From: an uncultured Christensenella sp.
GTDB taxonomy: Bacteria; Bacillota; Clostridia; Christensenellales; Borkfalkiaceae
Reading direction: 5' to 3'
Length of the DNA stretch: 64,000 nucleotides
NCBI GenBank assembly: GCA_910578195.1
Contig: CAJTOY010000004.1
Location: 62,001-126,000 of the forward strand
Shown: piece by piece, positions 23,899 to 31,720 of the stretch
How the letters are laid out: each line of letters starts with the position of its first letter
How positions within the stretch are numbered: the first letter of the stretch is position 1
Translations under genes and position numbers: made by a program
Notes under the pieces: model-generated
Database searches by the model: none
What the model was told of the DNA's origin: nothing
The model's input: only the letters and a program-made list of their open reading frames with translations

Positions 23899-24969
23899 AT
23901 GAAAAAGAAAATCTTCGCCGCCGTCACGGCGGCAGCGGTGGGGCTTTTGAGCCTCCCCTTGATATCGGGCTGCAACGCAATCGATAACTATATCTTAAAG
24001 GTGGACGACGACGGCAACAAGTACTACGTCGCGGGTTACCGCGGCTTTACAAGCTCATTGAAGGGCGAGTACGAAATCCCCGAATATTACGGCGAGGGCG
24101 ACGACCGCGCGCCCGTAAGAGAGATAGCCGAGCAAGGCTTCGCCTCGACCAACCTCACGAAAATAACCGTGCCCAAGACGGTAACGAAAATAGGCACGGC
24201 GGCGTTCGCTTATAACAACTATCTTTCGGAGGTGGTGTTCGCAGGCGAAATCGCGCTCGAAGAAATTCCTCACGGCGCGTTCGGCAACTGCTACGCGCTG
24301 AGCAAAATTTCTATCCCCGACAGCGTTACCGGCATAGGCGGGCTCGCGTTTTTCAATTGCAAAAATCTGACCTCTCTCGACCTTACCTCAATCGAAACGA
24401 TAGGCGTGAGGGCGTTCGACCGCTGCGAGGGGCTCGGCGAGGTAACGCTGTCCTCCTCGCTCGTAACTATCGGCGAGCTGGCGTTCTATAAGTCGGGGCT
24501 GACGTCAATCGATATACCCGACAGCGTGCACGATATCGTCAAGCCCGCGCTCGACGAGGACGGCAACCAAAAGAAGGACGAGGACGGCAATCTCTTGACT
24601 ACCACTGTCAGCGGAATAGGCGTCGCTGCGTTTTACGAGTGCCGCTTACTTAAAAAAGCTACGGTCGGAGAGGGAGTTACGGTGATAACCAACGGCGCGT
24701 TCGGCGAGTGCACGTCGCTTACCGAGCTGTATCTGCCCGCGGGTCTGAAAGAAATCAAGGGCGCGTATTTTTCCGAGAAGGACGGAATGTTCATTTTCGG
24801 GCACGCCTTTTTGAACGTGCCGCTCGCGGACTTGTATTACGGCGGCACGGAGGAGGAGTGGACGGAGCTGAAAAAGAATATCGACAGCGGCACAGTCACG
24901 CAGGACGGCATAAAGTCGGACAACTCCGCGCTGTTCAACCCCTCGCTCAAACTTCATTTCAACGCATAA
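23899..24969 (+). CDS. BspA-type leucine-rich repeat lipoprotein
   Basis: A 356-aa surface protein. The signal peptide ends in LISGC (lipobox, Cys about 25). Then follow LRR_5/BspA repeats such as TVPKTVTKIGTAAFAYNN, SIPDSVTGIGGLAFFNC and YLPAGLKEI. Such proteins often mediate adhesion in gut bacteria. A low-complexity insert EDGNQKKDEDGN interrupts the repeats near residue 215. Monocistronic, between its own promoter and terminator. Confidence 0.85.
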   Translation: MKKKIFAAVTAAAVGLLSLPLISGCNAIDNYILKVDDDGNKYYVAGYRGFTSSLKGEYEIPEYYGEGDDRAPVREIAEQGFASTNLTKITVPKTVTKIGTAAFAYNNYLSEVVFAGEIALEEIPHGAFGNCYALSKISIPDSVTGIGGLAFFNCKNLTSLDLTSIETIGVRAFDRCEGLGEVTLSSSLVTIGELAFYKSGLTSIDIPDSVHDIVKPALDEDGNQKKDEDGNLLTTTVSGIGVAAFYECRLLKKATVGEGVTVITNGAFGECTSLTELYLPAGLKEIKGAYFSEKDGMFIFGHAFLNVPLADLYYGGTEEEWTELKKNIDSGTVTQDGIKSDNSALFNPSLKLHFNA

Positions 24970-24975
24970 AAGAAT

Positions 24976-25006
24976 AACGGCGCGCCGCATGCGGCACGCC
25001 GTTTTT
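24976..25006 (+). terminator. Terminator after the LRR lipoprotein
   Basis: GC-rich stem (24977-24988 with 24991-25002, one mismatch) followed by five Ts. Confidence 0.85.
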
Positions 25007-25019
25007 ACTTTTAAATTAT

Positions 25020-25202
25020 TTACGCTCTTTCTACGGATTTAAGACATCTCGTGCAGACGTAGCCCGTAACGGCTTTTCCTTCCGCTACGTACGAAACTTT
25101 CTGAACGTTCGCTTTGAACGTTCTTCTCGTTCTTCTCTTCGAATGGCTTACGTTGTTGCCCGTCGTCTGACCCTTACCGCAAACACTGCATACTCTCGAC
25201 AT
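25020..25202 (-). CDS. rpmB: 50S ribosomal protein L28
   Basis: A 60-aa ribosomal protein of the cysteine-containing L28 form: SRVCSVCGKG at the start and CTRCLKS near the end, with SHSKRRTRR between. GGAGG lies upstream of the ATG. It is divergent from yloU/fakA, a known rpmB neighbourhood in Firmicutes. Confidence 0.95.
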   Translation of the reverse strand: MSRVCSVCGKGQTTGNNVSHSKRRTRRTFKANVQKVSYVAEGKAVTGYVCTRCLKSVERA

Positions 25203-25344
25203 ATAATTGTACCTCCGTGGGTTTTAAAACATATTAAGCTAAAACAATATAACACTAACTTGACAAAAAATCAATCAAAAACAGCGGTAAAGTTTAAAAT
25301 TTTTTGTTTTTTCCAAAATAATTTAAGGGAATAACAAAATATTC

Positions 25345-25373
25345 TTGCAAAAAACTTATTTATGTTATAGAAT
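25345..25373 (+). promoter_or_regulatory. Promoter of the yloU-fakA operon
   Basis: TTGCAA (25345-25350), 17 nt, TAGAAT (25368-25373), with a leader of about 37 nt before ATG 25418. The remaining divergent gap from 25203 holds the rpmB leader and AT-rich sequence. Confidence 0.6.
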
Positions 25374-25417
25374 AATACCGTAATCGGCTTCGGTTACAGA
25401 CACGGACGGTAATAATT

Positions 25418-25768
25418 ATGGCAGTTAATACAAGCAACGTATACGGTAAAATTTCAATCTCCGACTCAGCCATCGCAAAGGTGGCTAAAAACGCTGCCCT
25501 CGAATGTTACGGCATAGTCGATACGGTTGCCCGCCGTTTTACCGACTCCCTTTCCGAGCTTCGCAAAAAGAAGGCGGGCGGCAAGGGCATAAAGGTAGTG
25601 ACCTCCGGCGACAGAATTTTTATCGACGTTTTTGTCGTAATCAAGTACGGCGTATCCATTAACGCCGTCGCCGAATCGTTGAAAGAAAGCGTCAAATACA
25701 GGCTTGAAAAGTTCACGGGAATGATTGTAGACACCGTGAACGTAAATATAATAGGTGTAAAATTATAA
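25418..25768 (+). CDS. Asp23/Gls24 family envelope stress protein (YloU-like)
   Basis: A 116-aa protein of the Asp23/Gls24 family: ISDSAIAKVAKNAALECYGIVD at the start and a conserved VNVNIIGVKL end. These proteins associate with the membrane or cell envelope stress. It precedes fakA, as yloU precedes yloV in B. subtilis. Confidence 0.9.
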   Translation: MAVNTSNVYGKISISDSAIAKVAKNAALECYGIVDTVARRFTDSLSELRKKKAGGKGIKVVTSGDRIFIDVFVVIKYGVSINAVAESLKESVKYRLEKFTGMIVDTVNVNIIGVKL

Positions 25769-25843
25769 TATAGCTGTACATTTTTTTGTACGGCTTTAAA
25801 TACGTTGAAGATTACCACACCCCTAAAATAAAAGAGGAGTAAT

Positions 25844-27499
25844 ATGCAGAAAACCATTAACAGCACCGAGTTCCGCAAGATGGTCGCAAGCGGTGCAAGA
25901 ATGTTGGAAATAAACCGGGCGAAAGTCGACTCGCTTAACGTGTTCCCCGTCCCCGACGGCGACACGGGCACGAATATGTCTCTCACCCTTCAATCGGCGG
26001 TAAAGGAAATGAACGCTTGCTCGTCAAACCGTTTCGAAGAAATTTGCGACGCGGTTTCAAAGGGCGCGCTGCGCGGCGCGCGCGGCAACTCGGGCGTTAT
26101 TTCATCTCAGATATTCAGAGGAATTTGCTCCGTCCTTAAAAACACCAAGGACGCATTCGATACCAAAACCTTCGCAAAGGCAATGGAGGCGGGCACAAAG
26201 GTCGCTTACAGCGCGGTGTCCATACCCAAGGAAGGCACGATTTTAACCGTCGTAAGGCTCATGAGCGAATCGGCGGCAAAGCTTGCAAACAAAAATAAAG
26301 ATTTCGTTGAATTTTTAAACGCGCTTATAGAGGTGGGCGACGAAGCGCTCGCTAAAACTCCCGAGCTGTTGCCCGTGCTCAAAAAGGCGGGCGTCGTCGA
26401 CTCGGGCGGCGTCGGACTTATGACAATAATGCGCGGCTTCCTCGCGGCGATTACGGGCGAGGATATCGGCACCGACAGCATACACACCGAAGCGCAGGAC
26501 GGCAAAAAAAGCGAGGACGAACTGTTCGGCGACAACACCGACATAATCAACCTCGATTTGGGCGATATCGAATTCGCCTATTGCACCGAGTTTTTTATCG
26601 TGCACCTCAAACAAATGACCACCCTCGCCGACATCGACAAGCTCAAAGAAAAGCTTATGGGCATAGGCGATTCGGTTATCTGTATCGGCGATTTGGAGCT
26701 TGTCAAGGTCCACGTCCACACCAATACGCCGGGCATTGCGCTGACGTACGCGCTCGAACTCGGCGAGCTTGACCGTCTTAAAATAGAAAACATGCTCGAA
26801 GAGAACCGCGCGCTCAAAGCCAAGCTCGAAGCCGAGAAGAAGGAAATGGGCATGCTCGCAATCTGCGCGGGCACGGGTCTCGAAGAGATTTTCAAGGACT
26901 TGATGTGCGACAGAGTTATAGAGGGCGGACAGACCATGAACCCCTCCGCGCAGGACATTGCGGACGCCGTTCAGAAAATCAACGCGTCGAACGTGTTCGT
27001 TTTCCCCAACAATTCCAACGTAATACTCGCGGCTGAGCAGGCAAAGGCGCTTGTGACCAACCGCACGATACACGTTATTCCCACCAAAAACGTACCGCAG
27101 GGCTTCTCGGCGGCGCTCGCGTTCAATCCCGAAGCCTCGGTTTCCGAGAATAAGACGAACATGGTGCACGCGATAGACAACGTCGCGGCGGGCATGGTAA
27201 CCCACGCGGTCAGAAATACGACCATGAACGGCTTCAAGCTCAAAGAGGGCGACATAATCGGGCTCGACAACAAGCGAATTCTCGCCAAGGGCGAAAATAT
27301 CGACGACACGACGGTCGCGCTCATCAAGGCGATAAAGAAGCCCGACCACGAAATGATAACGCTGTACTACGGCGAAGGCGTGACCGAAGAGGAAGCGCAG
27401 TCGCTCGTCGGAAAGGTCTCCGAAAGCTACCCCGACTGCGACGTAGACGTGCATTACGGCGGGCAGCCCGTGTATTACTACATGGTCTCACTCGAATAA
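25844..27499 (+). CDS. fakA: Fatty acid kinase ATP-binding subunit FakA / DAK2-domain protein (YloV)
   Basis: A 551-aa protein. The N-terminal DhaL-like domain carries FPVPDGDTGTNMS (Mg-ATP ligands) and GARGNSGVISSQI. A middle domain and a C-terminal DegV-related domain follow. FakA phosphorylates fatty acids bound to FakB for phospholipid synthesis. GAGGAG precedes the ATG. FakB is not in the window. recG follows after a dispersed repeat, matching the yloU-yloV-recG order. Confidence 0.9.
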   Translation: MQKTINSTEFRKMVASGARMLEINRAKVDSLNVFPVPDGDTGTNMSLTLQSAVKEMNACSSNRFEEICDAVSKGALRGARGNSGVISSQIFRGICSVLKNTKDAFDTKTFAKAMEAGTKVAYSAVSIPKEGTILTVVRLMSESAAKLANKNKDFVEFLNALIEVGDEALAKTPELLPVLKKAGVVDSGGVGLMTIMRGFLAAITGEDIGTDSIHTEAQDGKKSEDELFGDNTDIINLDLGDIEFAYCTEFFIVHLKQMTTLADIDKLKEKLMGIGDSVICIGDLELVKVHVHTNTPGIALTYALELGELDRLKIENMLEENRALKAKLEAEKKEMGMLAICAGTGLEEIFKDLMCDRVIEGGQTMNPSAQDIADAVQKINASNVFVFPNNSNVILAAEQAKALVTNRTIHVIPTKNVPQGFSAALAFNPEASVSENKTNMVHAIDNVAAGMVTHAVRNTTMNGFKLKEGDIIGLDNKRILAKGENIDDTTVALIKAIKKPDHEMITLYYGEGVTEEEAQSLVGKVSESYPDCDVDVHYGGQPVYYYMVSLE

Positions 27500-27640
27500 A
27501 ACGCATATATACTTCGCAATACGGCGTTGAACTGCGCTTTACTTCGGGTCACTTACTTCATTGTAAGCTCCCCTCGTAAATGCTCGTTCGCCTTGTCTTG
27601 CTCGTATCTCTGCATTTTAATAAAAACAACAAAGAAGGGA
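27500..27640 (+). repeat. Dispersed post-stop hairpin repeat, copy C
   Basis: Non-coding, immediately after the fakA stop. It aligns by eye with 21089-21215. The internal hairpin CTTAC-TTCATT-GTAAG differs from copy B by a paired change. Confidence 0.65.
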
Positions 27641-27668
27641 AGACGGCGTCTTCCCTATAAATTTATTT

Positions 27669-29675
27669 ATGCAACTTACTTCGTTAAGGTACCTTTCCGA
27701 AAAGCGCGAAAAGGACTTCAACAAACTTAATATCTACACCGTCGAAGACTTATGCCGGCACTTTCCGCGCGACTACCTCGATATGACCCGCGTTACGCTT
27801 TTGAAGGACGCATACCACAACGACGTAATTTTAACCGCGTGCGAGGTACTGAACGCGGAATATAACCGTTACGCGCGCCGTCCGTTCGTAAAGGCGCTTT
27901 GCCAGCAAAGCGGGCATATCTTCAATGCAATCTGGTTTAATCAGCCCTACGTTTTAAGCAAGCTGCAAAAGGGTGAATACCTCTTTTACGGGCGGGTGCA
28001 GAACCGTTACGGCGCGGGCTGTTCGATGGTCAACCCGTCGTTCGAGCGCGCGGACAAAAATCTCAAATTAAAGGGCTTGATACCCGTCTATCCGCTGTCG
28101 GGCTCGCTCACGCAGGGGGTGGTCCGCGCCGCGATAAAGCAGGCGCTGTCGAAAGCCCGCCTCGAAAGCAATATTCCATACGCGCTTCAAAAAAAGTACG
28201 AACTTATTCCCTTGAAGGACGCGTATTATAAGGTACATTGCCCCGAAAACAAGCGCGACGCCGAGGAGGGCGCGGCGCGTATCGCGCTCGAAGAATATTT
28301 TCTTTTGATTTCGGCGTTCAAGGTCATTAAGGGCGGGCGCGACGAAGCGCGGCTGAACGCTTATTCGGTGACCCGAGCCGAGCTCGATAAGTTTATATCC
28401 CGCTTTCCGTTCGAATTCACGAACGGTCAGAAAAACGCCGTCGACGAAATCTTCGACAACGTGCACTCCCCCCGCAAAATGAACAGACTTCTGCAAGGCG
28501 ACGTCGGAAGCGGCAAAACCGCGGTCGCGCTTGCGGGCATTTATATGGCGGTCGCGTCGGGTTATCAGGCGGCAATGCTCGCGCCGACAGAGGTGCTCGC
28601 AAGGCAAAACGCGTCTTTAATCGAAAAATACTTCCCCGAATACAACGTCCGCGCGCTTACGGGCTCGACCCCCGCCGCGGAAAAGCGGGAGATTAAAAAG
28701 GGGCTCGCCTCTGGCGAAATTAAAATAGTGTGCGGCACGCACGCGGTCATACAGGACGGCGTCGCGTTCAGAAACCTCGCCTTTGCGGTCTGCGACGAAC
28801 AGCACCGCTTCGGCGTCGCGCAGCGCGCCTCCCTTTCGGATAAGGGCGAGGGGTGCGACGTTTTAATCATGTCCGCGACCCCCATACCCCGCACGCTGTC
28901 GCTGATATTCTACGGCGATTTGGACGTGACCACCGTCAAAGACAAACCCGCCGCAAGGCAGGAAATTTCCACGTCGGTTATCCCCGAACGCAAGTACGCG
29001 GATATGTATAAATACGTCGCCGAGCAAGCACGCCTCGGCAACAAGACCTACTTCGTCTGCCCCAAAATAGAGGGGGACGACGAGGGTACTGCGATGTCGG
29101 TTACCGAGCTTTTCGAGGAGTTGAAAGTTAAGCTTCCCTCGCTGAGAATCGCCCTTCTGCACGGCAAAATGAAGGACAAGGAAAAGAACGCGGTCATGAC
29201 GGCGTTTAAAGAGGGGGAGTACGATTGCCTCGTTTCCACGACGGTAATCGAGGTCGGCGTCGACGTGCCCGACGCGACAACCATGATAATTTACAATGCC
29301 GAGCGCTTCGGGCTTTCCCAGCTTCACCAGCTCCGCGGCAGAGTGGGCAGAGGGAACAAAAAAAGCTATTGCTTCTTGCTTGCGGGCATCGACACCGAGG
29401 AAGTGCGCGAGAGACTTGCGGTAATAAAGAACAGCACGGACGGCTTCGAGATAGCCGAGCAGGATTTGAAATTGCGCGGCGGCGGCGATTTTATGGGTAC
29501 CCGCCAAAGCGGAAAAATGCTTTCGGATATCAAAAATCTGAAATTTCCGGTCGGGACGATATTCACCGCAAAGGCGCTTTCGGACGAAGCTTTTTCGGGG
29601 CTTTTCGATACCGCTCAGCTCACCCGCATAGCCGCGGCGAAATACGAAAGCTTGAAGGATATTACTCTCAATTAA
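27669..29675 (+). CDS. recG: ATP-dependent DNA helicase RecG
   Basis: A 668-aa helicase for branched DNA in repair and fork rescue. It has an N-terminal wedge/OB domain, Walker A in LQGDVGSGKTAVAL, DEQHRFG, MSATPIPRTL, and the C-terminal QLRGRVGRG and GGGDFMGTRQSG motifs. No strong Shine-Dalgarno is seen before ATG 27669. Confidence 0.96.
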   Translation: MQLTSLRYLSEKREKDFNKLNIYTVEDLCRHFPRDYLDMTRVTLLKDAYHNDVILTACEVLNAEYNRYARRPFVKALCQQSGHIFNAIWFNQPYVLSKLQKGEYLFYGRVQNRYGAGCSMVNPSFERADKNLKLKGLIPVYPLSGSLTQGVVRAAIKQALSKARLESNIPYALQKKYELIPLKDAYYKVHCPENKRDAEEGAARIALEEYFLLISAFKVIKGGRDEARLNAYSVTRAELDKFISRFPFEFTNGQKNAVDEIFDNVHSPRKMNRLLQGDVGSGKTAVALAGIYMAVASGYQAAMLAPTEVLARQNASLIEKYFPEYNVRALTGSTPAAEKREIKKGLASGEIKIVCGTHAVIQDGVAFRNLAFAVCDEQHRFGVAQRASLSDKGEGCDVLIMSATPIPRTLSLIFYGDLDVTTVKDKPAARQEISTSVIPERKYADMYKYVAEQARLGNKTYFVCPKIEGDDEGTAMSVTELFEELKVKLPSLRIALLHGKMKDKEKNAVMTAFKEGEYDCLVSTTVIEVGVDVPDATTMIIYNAERFGLSQLHQLRGRVGRGNKKSYCFLLAGIDTEEVRERLAVIKNSTDGFEIAEQDLKLRGGGDFMGTRQSGKMLSDIKNLKFPVGTIFTAKALSDEAFSGLFDTAQLTRIAAAKYESLKDITLN

Positions 29676-29703
29676 AATTCGGCAATATGTATAATAATAA
29701 ACG

Positions 29704-29732
29704 TTGACAACGTATCGAGGGTATGATATGAT
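29704..29732 (+). promoter_or_regulatory. Promoter of the tandem YitT genes
   Basis: TTGACA (29704-29709), 17 nt, TATGAT (29727-29732), then a 32-nt leader to ATG 29765. Confidence 0.65.
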
Positions 29733-29764
29733 TTATTCAATTTCAGTATTTTTACAAGGTATAT

Positions 29765-30742
29765 ATGAGCGAAAACATTGACGTCACCGAAGAACTTCCG
29801 GAAGAACAATCGGAAACCGACCCCCCTGCGGCGGAAGCCCCCGTAAAACCACTCGACAAGAAACTTCTCTCCCCTAAGCAGAGAAAGCTGCGTTTGCTGA
29901 AAAAAATCTTAATACTGCACGTAGGTATAATTTTGATGTCGTGCAGCGTTTATTTTTTTCAGACGCCGAACAACTTCACGCTCGGCGGAGTTGCGGGTAT
30001 CGCTATACTCCTCTCGAACGTAATTCAGCACCCGTTTTTCACGCAGTCGGTGCTGATGCTTATCATAAACGTATTCCTTATAATTATCGGGCTTATAATT
30101 CTCGGCAAGCAGTGCACGTTTCTCACGATTTACTGCTCGCTGTTTTACACGGGCATAATCGCGCTTTTAGAACTCGTGTTGCCCCTTTCGGCGCCCGTAA
30201 CTAACCAGCCGTTTATGGAGCTTTGCTACGCCGTACTTTTATTCGGCGTGGGCGGCGCGCTCATATTCAACTGCGGCGCGTCGTCGGGAGGCACCGACAT
30301 AATCGCGCTGATACTCAAAAAATACACCAAAATGAACGTCGGCATGGCGCTTATGGTAATCGACCTTATTGTTATCTGCGTGTCGATAACCGCGTTCAAA
30401 TCGGTCGAAATCGCGCTGTATTCCTTCCTCGGACTGTTCGCGAGAACCTTCCTTTTGGACGGCGTAATCGAAAATATCGGCAAGACCAAGTACATGACCA
30501 TAATCACCACGAAGCCCGAAGAAATAGGGCAGTATATTATCGACGTGATAGACCACAGCTTCACCAAGTACGAGGGCGAGGGTGGCTACACGCACGAAAA
30601 GAGGTACGTACTGATTACGGTTTGCAAGCGCGCAGAGGCATTGAAGTTAAAGACAAAAGTCAAATTGATAGACCCCTTCTCGTTCGTAATAATAACCGAC
30701 GCTAAGGAAATTTTGGGCAAGGGCTTCGGCGATACTATATAA
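29765..30742 (+). CDS. YitT family membrane protein, copy 1
   Basis: A 325-aa protein. An acidic/proline-rich cytoplasmic tail of about 50 residues is followed by five or six hydrophobic segments with FFQTPNNFTLGGVAGIAI and NCGASSGGTDIIALI, then a C-terminal DUF2179 domain (KTKYMTIITTKPEEIGQYI). Molecular function of YitT is unsettled. It is followed 14 bp later by a paralogue; the long N-terminal tail distinguishes it. Confidence 0.88.
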   Translation: MSENIDVTEELPEEQSETDPPAAEAPVKPLDKKLLSPKQRKLRLLKKILILHVGIILMSCSVYFFQTPNNFTLGGVAGIAILLSNVIQHPFFTQSVLMLIINVFLIIIGLIILGKQCTFLTIYCSLFYTGIIALLELVLPLSAPVTNQPFMELCYAVLLFGVGGALIFNCGASSGGTDIIALILKKYTKMNVGMALMVIDLIVICVSITAFKSVEIALYSFLGLFARTFLLDGVIENIGKTKYMTIITTKPEEIGQYIIDVIDHSFTKYEGEGGYTHEKRYVLITVCKRAEALKLKTKVKLIDPFSFVIITDAKEILGKGFGDTI

Positions 30743-30756
30743 CGCGGTGTGCAGAA

Positions 30757-31638
30757 ATGGGGAAACTTAAAGTCAAGGTTACGCGCCAAAGCGTGTTTTA
30801 CTGGATATTTTTAAATATAGGCATTATTCTCGTCTCGGCGGGGGTATACTTTTTCAAAGCCCCGAACAACTTCGCGACGGGCGGAGTCAGCGGTATTTCC
30901 ATTGTTTTAAGCCGTTTTATAACGCCCGCCGTGCCGTGGCTGGGACAGACCGAAATTCTGTCCATACTCAATGTGGTATTGCTTATAATCGGCTTTATCT
31001 TTTTGGGCAAGGGCTGCACCTTCAAAACGGCGTATTGCAGCCTGATGTACACTGGCGAAATGCAGCTTATGAAGCTGATTTTGCCGCTTGACGGCGCGCT
31101 CACCGATCAGGTTTTTCTCGAATTCGTCTTTGCCATGCTCCTTACGGGCGGCGGCGGGGCAATTCTATTCAACTGCGGCGCATCGTCGGGCGGAACAGAC
31201 ATAATCGCGCTGATAGTTAAAAAATTCACTAAGCTGAACGTCGGCAAGGCGCTTTTGTTCACCGACTTTATCGTCGCAGCGTCAACCTTCTTTATCTTCG
31301 GAATTCAGACGGGACTTTTCTCCGTGCTCGGACTGTTCGCCAAGGCGTTCCTCGTCGACAGCGTTATAGAGAGTATCGGCAAAAGCAAGTGCTTGCAGAT
31401 TATAACCTCAAAGCCCGAAGAAATAACCCCCTTTATCCTCGAAGGGCTTCACCGCGGCGTGACTTCGTTCAAGGCGACGGGCGGCTACACGGGCGAGGAT
31501 AAGACGGTAATACTCGCGGTTTGCAAGCGCGGCGAAGCTATTAAAATCAAAGCGAAAATAAACGCCGTCGACCCGAAGGCGTTCGTAATTATAACCGACA
31601 CCAACGAAATTATAGGCAAAGGTTTCCGTTCGGTATAA
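30757..31638 (+). CDS. YitT family membrane protein, copy 2
   Basis: A 293-aa paralogue of the preceding gene with the same motifs (FKAPNNFATGGVSGISI, NCGASSGGTDIIALI) and the DUF2179 end. The shared motifs suggest tandem duplication. Cotranscribed with copy 1 and closed by a strong terminator. Confidence 0.88.
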   Translation: MGKLKVKVTRQSVFYWIFLNIGIILVSAGVYFFKAPNNFATGGVSGISIVLSRFITPAVPWLGQTEILSILNVVLLIIGFIFLGKGCTFKTAYCSLMYTGEMQLMKLILPLDGALTDQVFLEFVFAMLLTGGGGAILFNCGASSGGTDIIALIVKKFTKLNVGKALLFTDFIVAASTFFIFGIQTGLFSVLGLFAKAFLVDSVIESIGKSKCLQIITSKPEEITPFILEGLHRGVTSFKATGGYTGEDKTVILAVCKRGEAIKIKAKINAVDPKAFVIITDTNEIIGKGFRSV

Positions 31639-31643
31639 AAATT

Positions 31644-31681
31644 AAATCGGGCGGAGCGCAAAATTGCGCTCCGCCCGATTT
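31644..31681 (+). terminator. Terminator after YitT pair
   Basis: Seventeen-bp stem (31644-31660 with 31665-31681). A-rich left and T-rich right flanks. Confidence 0.85.
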
Positions 31682-31685
31682 GTTA

Positions 31686-31714
31686 TTGACAATGACGTAC
31701 GTGTGTGCTACAAT
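31686..31714 (+). promoter_or_regulatory. Promoter of the GH13 gene, leaderless spacing
   Basis: TTGACA (31686-31691), 17 nt, TACAAT (31709-31714), six bases to ATG 31721. No Shine-Dalgarno. Confidence 0.75.
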
Positions 31715-31720
31715 TTTTTT

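Noticed and set aside
26315..27454. Open frame of 379 codons antisense to fakA
   Set aside because: Same wobble-bias artefact; no start signals and no recognisable domain.
30439..31638. Tandem YitT genes as an assembly duplication
   Set aside because: The two proteins differ along their whole length and only the first has the long N-terminal tail, so this is an old gene duplication.
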